A stretch of DNA of 64,000 nucleotides, taken from the NCBI RefSeq assembly GCF_000156395.1, contig NZ_GG703820.1:288947-352946 (forward strand), written 5' to 3'. The notes beneath the pieces are model-generated. The model searched no databases and had not been told where the DNA came from. It saw only the letters and a program-made list of their open reading frames with translations. A program made the position numbers and the translations under genes. Below, in pieces: positions 19,292-27,174 of the stretch. The DNA comes from Providencia rustigianii DSM 4541 (GTDB lineage: Bacteria; Pseudomonadota; Gammaproteobacteria; Enterobacterales; Enterobacteriaceae). Each line of letters begins with the position of its first letter. The first letter of the stretch is position 1.

Positions 19292-20050
19292 ATGAAACTC
19301 CCGTTTAGGCTACACAAAACCGTTATTATCGTTATTTGCGTTGCACTGGTAACCTTGCTGATGCATGGGGTTTCATACTTGGGCTATAGCCAAAATCAAA
19401 ATCGAGTGGAACAATTTAAGCAATTAACTCAGGTATTAGCTGAGCAAGTGGCATTCAGCTTATCCGATTATATGGTTCCCGGCAGCAAAGATTTTAATTT
19501 AGAACGAATTAATGCCAATCTTAATCATCTCGCCCGAGATAAATATATTTTAGATGCGAGTTTATATACTGCCGCAGGCGTGCTAGTCACTCAAGTCGGT
19601 GAGCCTACAACCGTCAAAGAAAGGTTGGCTATCGATAGCAATGTCGCACTGCAAAATTTTCAATATCAGCTAGTCGTCCCCGTTCAAGGGGAAAAAGAAC
19701 CGAAAGGCTATTTACGCCTAACTATCGATACTGAATTGCTCATCGCAGATACTCAACAAACCGATAACAGCACAAATATTATGCGCACTTTTATATTATT
19801 AGCATTGTGCATCGGATTTATCTTGGCAAATACGTTATTCCGTTTGAAGAAAAAGAAAGGTCAGCAGCAGCCGTTAATTGTCACGCCAGAAGAGAATGAT
19901 GAAAGTGATAATGGCAAGGGAGCCGTACAACAAAACAGCCCCCCACTAAAAACACCGAATAAACGTCCTCACGGAAAACGCCGTAAGGAACCGAGTGCAC
20001 ATCGTTCCAGACGAGTGGTAAAAAAACACGTCAATAAACCAGAAAATTAA
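19292..20050 (+). CDS. smp: Smp/YtjB membrane protein
   Basis: The 252-residue inner-membrane protein is divergent from serB, as in E. coli. It has a first transmembrane segment at about residues 11-29, a periplasmic domain including QVAFSLSDYMVPGSKDFN, and a second segment at about 165-182. The cytoplasmic tail (about 190-252) is strongly basic and longer than in the E. coli protein (214 residues), ending in repeated Lys/Arg clusters (GKRRKEPSAHRSRRVVKK). Function is unknown. The identification rests on position and the N-terminal sequence pattern. Confidence 0.85.
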   Translation: MKLPFRLHKTVIIVICVALVTLLMHGVSYLGYSQNQNRVEQFKQLTQVLAEQVAFSLSDYMVPGSKDFNLERINANLNHLARDKYILDASLYTAAGVLVTQVGEPTTVKERLAIDSNVALQNFQYQLVVPVQGEKEPKGYLRLTIDTELLIADTQQTDNSTNIMRTFILLALCIGFILANTLFRLKKKKGQQQPLIVTPEENDESDNGKGAVQQNSPPLKTPNKRPHGKRRKEPSAHRSRRVVKKHVNKPEN

Positions 20051-20075
20051 TCGAAAAAAACAACCCATTTATTCT

Positions 20076-20870
20076 CTAGATTGACGTCGTATCGAACACG
20101 ATCGGCGCAATTAGCTCCACTTTTCCTTCAACAAGTAACGTTTCTGGTGGTACAGGGAATGGCGCTGCTCGCTGGATAGTCGCCATTGCCTCTTTATCCA
20201 GAATCTTAGTTCCTGATGAGTTAATCAAACTCGCACTCACCAGCCCGCCATGGTTATCAACGATAATTTTTACCTGCGATACTCCTGTAGAACGAAAACG
20301 CAATGCCGCTCTTGGGTAACGCTTGGATTTTGCTAGTCGCTGATGGACTTCACTTTGCCATCCTTGATGGCCGCTCACCGCTGCCGCAGCATTGCTGGAA
20401 AAATTAGCGCTGTTATTCGATGCACTACCGGATGTCGGCACGGAAGTCACCATTGATTCTTGAGGGGAAACCGGCGCGTCTTCCAACACTTTTTTCTCTT
20501 GGATTTGTTGCTTTTTCGGTGGACGTTTTTTCTCGGTAACTCGGGTTAACGTTCCGTTATCTACGAGGGGAGTTTGGGGTAATTTTTCTACTTTTTCAAC
20601 GACTTCAGGTTGAATTTCCTCACGCGTCGCCATCTGCTGTTTTGGGGCGTTATTCACCTCAGGCTCATTCTGCTGTTCAAGCTGATATAGCCCCAGCTGC
20701 AAAGAGATTGCAGGTGGCAAAACTCCAGTTCTCGGAAGATTCGACGTGAACCATCCAATAAAAATCATTGCGAGTGTTCCATGGAAAACAAGACTAACAA
20801 ATAAACCGCCCAGAGGACGAAAAATTGGGCGATCCAGCTGACCCATACTGCTGTTCATATTTTGCCTCAC
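20076..20870 (-). CDS. TonB-family energy transducer, FusB/HasB-like
   Basis: The 264-residue protein has TonB architecture: one N-terminal membrane anchor (about 23-42), a periplasmic Glu/Lys/Pro/Gln-rich spacer (about 65-140, including KKRPPKKQQIQEKK), an Asn/Ser linker and a C-terminal TonB domain (about 175-264, with RLAKSKRYPRAALRFRSTG). It lies divergent from a FecI-like gene and next to a receptor, ABC transporter and M16 protease, so it is probably a dedicated TonB for that system, as FusB is in Pectobacterium. The start could be the first or fifth codon. Confidence 0.88.
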   Translation of the reverse strand: MRQNMNSSMGQLDRPIFRPLGGLFVSLVFHGTLAMIFIGWFTSNLPRTGVLPPAISLQLGLYQLEQQNEPEVNNAPKQQMATREEIQPEVVEKVEKLPQTPLVDNGTLTRVTEKKRPPKKQQIQEKKVLEDAPVSPQESMVTSVPTSGSASNNSANFSSNAAAAVSGHQGWQSEVHQRLAKSKRYPRAALRFRSTGVSQVKIIVDNHGGLVSASLINSSGTKILDKEAMATIQRAAPFPVPPETLLVEGKVELIAPIVFDTTSI

Positions 20871-20907
20871 ATCTTTATTTTTCGCCGATTATAGGCATAA
20901 TACAAAT

Positions 20908-20926
20908 CAAAATGATATTCATTATT
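20908..20926. promoter_or_regulatory. Fur box in the divergent tonB-like/fecI-like control region
   Basis: The 19-mer matches the Fur consensus at 15 of 19 positions, with the core AATGATATTCATT being palindromic. It is 38 bp from the start of the TonB-like gene and about 100 bp from the sigma factor gene, so iron repression of either or both is likely. Confidence 0.7.
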
Positions 20927-21023
20927 ATTAATAAAATAACAATAGTAACTACAAGGTATTGATTTATTTTACAAAGTAAATTTGAGCAAATAATTTGAAC
21001 TCTTTCACTTTTGACACCAGAAA

Positions 21024-21560
21024 ATGACTATCGATAAATCCCTTACCCGCAAGATTAGTGGGGCGTACCAATCAACCCATAGCCAGCTTGTGCGATTTTT
21101 CCGCAATCGGCTAGGTAATAGTAACGATGCGGATGATTTATCACAGGATGTGTTTACACTATGGCTGAACCGTAAAGCGGAGGATCCCGTCAAAGAGAGC
21201 CGCGCTTATCTGTTCAAAATTGCCAGTAATGTGTTAATTGACCATTGGCGACGTAATCAGCAACAAAATCAATCAGCGACTTCGATTGATGATGTCGCTC
21301 ATGAGCATAGTTTCGAGCAAACTGCGGCAGATCCCAGTGAAATATTGGAACATCAGCAACGTATTACGCAGTTAAGTGAAGCCATTGATCTCTTGCCTCC
21401 TCGTCGTCGAGAAGCGTTTTTGCTGTATCGCTTTGATGGCTTATCGCAAAGTGAGATTGCTGAACGGATGGAAATTTCTATCAGTATGGTTGAAAAACAT
21501 ATTGCTGCGGCATTAGTTCACTGTAAAAAATACCTTGAAGATCAGGGCAATAATAAGTAA
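21024..21560 (+). CDS. ECF sigma factor, FecI-like
   Basis: The 178-residue protein has sigma-70 region 2 (about 8-75, including DADDLSQDVFTLWL and SRAYLFKIASNVLIDHWRR) and region 4 (about 115-165, LPPRRREAFLLYRFDGLSQSEIAERM). This is the iron-starvation class that serves TonB-dependent receptors carrying a signalling domain. Its stop overlaps the start of the downstream FecR-like gene (TAATG), so the two are translationally coupled. It probably drives the receptor gene at 22667. Confidence 0.92.
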   Translation: MTIDKSLTRKISGAYQSTHSQLVRFFRNRLGNSNDADDLSQDVFTLWLNRKAEDPVKESRAYLFKIASNVLIDHWRRNQQQNQSATSIDDVAHEHSFEQTAADPSEILEHQQRITQLSEAIDLLPPRRREAFLLYRFDGLSQSEIAERMEISISMVEKHIAAALVHCKKYLEDQGNNK

Positions 21561-22543
21561 TGGCAGACTCAAAAACTCAGCAACTGGATGAACAACAGCG
21601 CATCGATGAAGACGCGGCGCTGTGGTTTACTCGCGTACATAGCCAGCGGCTTAGCGACCAGCAATCTCAGCAATTCAAAGCTTGGCTACAAGCTTCGAAA
21701 GCTCATGCTGATGCTTTTGAATCTATCGCCGGAATTTGGCAAGATTTTGATGAAATGCCACGTCCGACGAGTACTGATATCACGATACCCAAACGCCAAC
21801 TTTCTTTTTTTTGGAAGCCAATGGGTCATCTTGTTGCCGCCTGTTTTATTGCCGCCGTACTCTTTTTACCCTATAGCCACCTACCGTCCATGTTATTAAA
21901 TAACATGACATTAGCCGCCACTGATTCCCCTAAAGAAGTCACTCTATCCGATGGCTCACGACTGTTTCTTAATCACAATACTCGAATCCGCGTCGCCTAT
22001 GAGACCCAAGTTCGCCAAGTGTATTTAGACCAAGGCACCGCTTACTTTAAGGTAAAGTCGAATCCTTATCGTCCATTTATTGTTCAAGCGGATCAACGGC
22101 GGATCCAAGTGGTAGGAACTGAATTCGAAGTCAATAAACAAGGGCAGCAAATCGCGGTAAATGTCAGCCAAGGTATCGTCACCTTTCAAAGCCAAAAAGA
22201 GGCTAAACCGGTATTTTTACTCGCTGGGCAAAGTGCCGTAAGTCCGAAAGTTGATGGCCAAATCGCGTTACGTAACGTTAATCCCCAAGATGTGGCGAGA
22301 TGGCGTTACGGTGAACTGGTTTTTGTGGATAAACCGCTTTCTGATGTTCTTGCAGAATTAAAAACCTATTCAAGTTTCAATGTTGAACTTTCGCCAAGCA
22401 CATTAGCCGCTCGAAAAATCTCTGGTCGAATAAATCTCCAGCGTCCTGAAGCCTTTTTTCAGGCACTTCCCTCATTGCTTCCTGTACAAGTTGTCTATCA
22501 AGACAAAACTAATCTATTGATTATTCAGAATAAACAAAAATAA
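21560..22543 (+). CDS. FecR-type anti-sigma factor / sigma regulator
   Basis: This 327-residue inner-membrane protein relays a signal from the receptor to the ECF sigma factor. The cytoplasmic N-terminal domain (about 15-65, with DAALWFTRVHS and FKAWLQASKAHADAFE) binds the sigma factor. A membrane segment lies at about 90-115. The periplasmic FecR domain (about 125-225, KEVTLSDGSRLFLNHNTRI) is followed by an STN-like C-terminal region that meets the receptor's signalling domain. It overlaps the sigma gene by one base. Confidence 0.93.
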   Translation: MADSKTQQLDEQQRIDEDAALWFTRVHSQRLSDQQSQQFKAWLQASKAHADAFESIAGIWQDFDEMPRPTSTDITIPKRQLSFFWKPMGHLVAACFIAAVLFLPYSHLPSMLLNNMTLAATDSPKEVTLSDGSRLFLNHNTRIRVAYETQVRQVYLDQGTAYFKVKSNPYRPFIVQADQRRIQVVGTEFEVNKQGQQIAVNVSQGIVTFQSQKEAKPVFLLAGQSAVSPKVDGQIALRNVNPQDVARWRYGELVFVDKPLSDVLAELKTYSSFNVELSPSTLAARKISGRINLQRPEAFFQALPSLLPVQVVYQDKTNLLIIQNKQK

Positions 22544-22666
22544 CTGAAAAATATTTTCATTTGCAGGTGAGGATAATTCTCATTTCACCCTCTTCTTAAG
22601 TAGCTTCATTTTTTATTGAACATTTTATCGCACACTTTTTGTGCAGCTTAAGAATAAGGGATATCC

Positions 22667-25420
22667 ATGGCAATTCAATTCACAATCGGCCGATTTAAAC
22701 CGATTGCGCTGTCAGTGGCGGTCGCTAGCGCCTTAGTCAGCCAATCAGTTATCGCTCAAGAACTTACGTTTTCACTACCCGAACAAGGGCTTGCTAGTTC
22801 CATTGAGCAAATTAGCCGTCAAGGGCAAGTTGCACTGTTATACGATAAGGGGCAGCTTAACGGCTTACGCGCCCCCGCATTATAAGGGACTTATTCTCCG
22901 CAAACCGCATTACAAAAAATCCTCATTGGTAGCGGGTTAGAATTAGTCAATGAAAATGGCATGTTAGTGATCCGCCCGCAGAATTTAAACCAAGGCACAT
23001 TGGTTCTGCCCGAAACCCAAGTTTCTGGCGCGGTGCAAAATCACCCATCAATGGATGTGATGTCGGCACCACAATATGTCACCGCAGAAGAAATTAGCCA
23101 AAAAAACACCGGTGACGGCAACATCACAGATTTAATGAAAACCAACCCTGCGGTGCAATTTGCCAATAACGATAGTAACTCCATGAACCAAGGGGAAATC
23201 AAGCCTTCCCGTATTTCTATTCACGGTTCGAGCAGCTACCAAAATGCCTATCGCCTTGATGGCGTCAGTTTCAATAATGACTTTGACCCTGCCGATAATG
23301 GCTTAGGGGAAACGGCAACGAAGCTCAGCAGTAGCGATCAAGGGATCTACATTGATAGCCGCTTGATTGATAGCATGGCAGTCTACGATAACAATATTCC
23401 TGTGGAATTTGGTGGTTTTACTGGGGGCACCGTTGAAGTAAATAGCCGCCGCTGGCAAGGTGAAAATAGCGCCCATGCCTATTATCGCTTGACCCGCTCT
23501 GGCTGGAATAATCTGTTCCACGATTCAACCCAAGCCATTGATACCAGCAAGAATGACACCGCAAACCCTGCTCGTTTCCAGAATCGCTATGATAAAAATG
23601 ATTTTGGTGGTTGGTTTGAACTGGGTGTCACCGAAAATTCTGGGGTGGTATTCTCCGCATCACGCCGTAGCTCGACAATCCCGATGACCGTGACGGGAGG
23701 AACAGGCGTCACACTGAATGGTAATGGGGAATTAGAAGAAATTTATTCCGCTGAAGGTACCCGTAAACAACGCCGAGATTCAGATAACTTTTTCCTCAAG
23801 TACAGCATGAATCTTTCCCCACGAGATTCTGTCGACTTATCAATAAACTATGCCAAATATGATAGCTATCTTTTTGCTAGCTCCGTACTGAACTCTGGCT
23901 ATGACAGCACCCATGATGGTCTTGGCTTTACCGGTGTTTTCAAACACGAATATGACATTGGTAAATTAGAGTTAACGGCAAGTACTCAAGATCTCAAAGA
24001 CGATCGTAAAAACGACCAAACAGACTATGTTGAGTTACTGGATTATAGTGACTGGAAAAATCCTCAATCATTACGTAGTGGTGGTCAAGGGGATCTCACG
24101 ACAGAACAGAGATTGCATTCGGCAAAAGCCGCCCTGCGTTTCAATCCAATCATTGATGGTTTAGGAATTACTCACCAGCCGACAATCGGTTCAGAGATCG
24201 CTTACACCAAAGGAACTTATAAACGAGATAAAGATTATTATCGTTACCGTTTTGTTGGAAATGCCGATAATCTTCAATGGGTTGGTTCAGCCCAAAATAT
24301 TACTCGTTTCCAAGCTGGTACGCACTCAGCTGATTATACAAACTACGCGATTTTCCTCGATGATAATCTTCAGTACGGCAAACTAACCCTACGCCCAGGA
24401 TTGCGTTTAGATCGCGATGATTTTGTTAACCGTACCAACATCGCACCTCGTCTTTCAGGAACTTATGATTTATTTGGAGATCAAAAAACTCAGCTGATTG
24501 CAGGAGCTAACCGTTATTATGGTCGCTCAATGCTGACCTATGCTCTGTATGGTGCACAAAACGCTGGTATGCAAAACTGCCTTTTCATGTGCGATGTTGA
24601 CCCAAGTAAAAACGAATGGAACGATGCCCGTGACTACGAAGGGATTGATTCACTTAAAACACCTTACAATGATGAGTTAACCCTCGCACTGCAACAAGAA
24701 GTTTTATCTACGACTTGGCGTTTACAGTATGTTCATCGTGAAGGCTACGATGAAGTTCGTTCCCGTACAAAATATAATACTCGAGATGCCGATAAACGTA
24801 GTATCCGTATGTATGATAATGGTGGTCGTAGTTCCCACGATACAGTGACTTTATCTGTTAAAAATAGCCAACCTTGGGAATGGGCAGAAGCCTCCCATGT
24901 GATGAACGCATCCTTTACTTGGCAACAAAGCGAAAGTAATACCCCAAAAGACACGGGTTATAACGCTTACGATCCAGCAAATAAAGTTAATCTCAATAAA
25001 GTGTGGTACGACGGAAAAGTCATTGATTCATCAAAGCTTCCATCCACCAGCTTTAACTCACCAATCAAGTTGAATCTCGAACTGACCAGTGTGTGGGATG
25101 AATATAATGTGACATGGTACAACCGCCTGCAATGGTGGGGGTCACGTGACCAAGCTGTTCGTTATGACAACACGTATTACAACGATGCTGAATATGGGCA
25201 ACTGCGTAAATACACCAAACAAAACTTCGCCAGCAAATATACATGGGATACCCGCTTAGGCTGGAAACCTAACTTCGCTTACGGTTTTGGTTTCTCCGTT
25301 GAGGTTAATAATATATTGAATAATAAGAATATTGCAGACCGCTTTATGTTCGATGACCGCGAACTTAAATCCTATGATCCTGGCCGTCAATTCTGGCTAC
25401 AAGTGAATTACGACTTATAA
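22667..25420 (+). pseudogene. TonB-dependent receptor with signalling domain, FusA/YddB-type, interrupted by one in-frame stop
   Basis: A single frame of 918 codons encodes a signal peptide (about 1-30, ending SQSVIAQ), an STN signalling domain (about 31-105), a plug with RISIHGSSSYQNAYRLDGV, and a 22-strand barrel ending in aromatic L-Q-V-N-Y-D-L. One TAA at 22883-22885, at codon 73 within the STN domain, interrupts it; the frame on both sides is otherwise intact. The next in-frame ATG (22961) would give a product without export signal. The upstream region has AAGGGATATCC before the ATG and a Fur-like GGATAATTCTCATTT near 22572. The family imports iron-containing ligands; unless TAA is read through, this copy is inactive. 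Confidence 0.85.
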
Positions 25421-25467
25421 GTTACCGCAATGAGCAATGTCAAAAACCATAACCAAGAAATAGTGCG

Positions 25468-27174
25468 ATGAAGACTATTAAACAATTTTTCTATTTAGTA
25501 ACACCTTTTTGGGGGCAGCGTGCTGCCCTTTTGTGCTGGCTATTACTGTTTGCCTCACTGGGATTAACACTCTCCTCCGTCTGGTTCAATGTCAAAATGA
25601 ACATGTGGAATGGTGACTTTTATAACGCTCTGCAAAAGTTAGATGGACAAGCACTTTACGGGCTATTGCAGTATTTTGTTATTTTAGTCAGTGGGCTAAT
25701 TTTTGTGGTCGTCATGGGCTCTTACCTCAAGCAGATGCTTATTATCCGCTGGCGTAAAGGTATGACCGAACAAGTTTTGAGTCGTTGGTTATCCAGTAAT
25801 AGTAAACACTATATGCTGAGATTAGCCTCCCAAGAACCTGATAACCCAGACCAACGTATCGCGGAAGATATCCGCTTACTGATTGAGTCCACCTTGAATT
25901 TGCTGGTGACGTTCCTGCACTCCATGCTAACACTAATCTCCTTTGCCGCCATTTTATGGACGCTATCTGGCAGCCTCTCGTTTAGTTTCGCAGACAGTGT
26001 TTGGACCATTCCCGGCTATATGTTCTGGGCATGTATTATTTATACTATCTTCGGGATCGCTCTAACCCAGCTGATTGGTTATCCATTACGTCGTTTGCAT
26101 ATGGATAAACAGCGTCGTGAAGCCGATTATCGTAGTAGTTTAATTAACTGCCGCCAGCATGGTGATGCCATCGCCGGACAGCGGGGTGAGAATCAAGATC
26201 GTAAAGAATTAATGGGTCGTTTCAGCGAAATCATCCGTAACTGGAACCAGCTCATTCGTTGTGAACGTAACCTTTCGTTTTATACCGTTGGCTATCAGCA
26301 AGTGACCGCATTAGCCCCTGTATTACTGGCACTGCCCAAATTTTTGGCAGGTGAAATAATGCTCGGTGGGTTGATGCAATTACGCCAAGCATTCTCCAGC
26401 GTTGCCACTTCATTAGGCTGGTTTATTTTTGCCTATAAAGAAATTGCCGCATGGCAAGCAACGGTTGCCCGTTTATATAATTTCGTGGTTTTACTGGAAC
26501 ATGATAAAACCCCTGAAGTCACTATTGAAGAAAATCAATCACCACTCAAGGCGACCGTTAGCTTATTTACCGCAGACCATCGCCCTCTATTGGATAACGT
26601 TTCTCTCAATGTCAAAACTGGCGAATTAGTGCTAGTTTCCGGTCGCTCAGGGATTGGTAAATCGACCTTACTACGAACGTTAAGCGGTCATTGGCCATTC
26701 TTTCATGGCGATATCACGCGAACTCACAGCGTAATGTGGCTACCTCAGCGCCTCTATCTCCCCGTCAGTCGTCTCGATAACTTGTTAGCGTATCCACAAG
26801 ATGCCAGTAAATTTTCACAGGCTGAATTACAACATGCGTTGAGCCTCGTTGGATTAGAAAAGCTTCACCATCAGCTCGCCTTAGAAACGGAATGGAATAA
26901 CCGCTTATCGGGCGGTGAGCAGCAACGGGTGATGTTTGCCCGACTGTTACTCAACCGACCAAAACTGATGTTATTGGATGAAACCACGTCTGCATTAGAT
27001 GAAAACAGCGCGTTAGCCCTGCTACAACTGCTGAAAAACCAGCTCCCTGAAAGCAGCATTGTGTTAGTGAGTCATCAACGCTTTGTCGGTCAGCTCGCTG
27101 ATCAACATGTTGATTTAACTGAGTCCCGCAATGATGCCCCTTTAATGACAGGAACCCCTGAATATGTTTCGTAA
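25468..27174 (+). CDS. YddA-type ABC transporter, permease fused to ATPase
   Basis: The 568-residue protein has an N-terminal six-helix SbmA/BacA-like membrane domain (about 10-330) and a C-terminal ATPase with Walker A GRSGIGKST near residue 392, signature LSGGEQQR near 480 and Walker B LMLLDET. It corresponds to E. coli YddA, whose gene neighbours yddB and pqqL, and to FusD of the ferredoxin-uptake operon, where it is thought to export peptide fragments or move them into the cytoplasm. It follows the receptor by 47 bp and overlaps the protease gene by 11 bp. Confidence 0.92.
   Translation: MKTIKQFFYLVTPFWGQRAALLCWLLLFASLGLTLSSVWFNVKMNMWNGDFYNALQKLDGQALYGLLQYFVILVSGLIFVVVMGSYLKQMLIIRWRKGMTEQVLSRWLSSNSKHYMLRLASQEPDNPDQRIAEDIRLLIESTLNLLVTFLHSMLTLISFAAILWTLSGSLSFSFADSVWTIPGYMFWACIIYTIFGIALTQLIGYPLRRLHMDKQRREADYRSSLINCRQHGDAIAGQRGENQDRKELMGRFSEIIRNWNQLIRCERNLSFYTVGYQQVTALAPVLLALPKFLAGEIMLGGLMQLRQAFSSVATSLGWFIFAYKEIAAWQATVARLYNFVVLLEHDKTPEVTIEENQSPLKATVSLFTADHRPLLDNVSLNVKTGELVLVSGRSGIGKSTLLRTLSGHWPFFHGDITRTHSVMWLPQRLYLPVSRLDNLLAYPQDASKFSQAELQHALSLVGLEKLHHQLALETEWNNRLSGGEQQRVMFARLLLNRPKLMLLDETTSALDENSALALLQLLKNQLPESSIVLVSHQRFVGQLADQHVDLTESRNDAPLMTGTPEYVS

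Noticed and set aside
22961..25420. The second part of the receptor frame as a separate gene starting at the ATG at 22961
   Set aside because: It lacks a signal peptide and ribosome-binding site and lies in the same frame as the upstream part, so one interrupted gene is the better reading.
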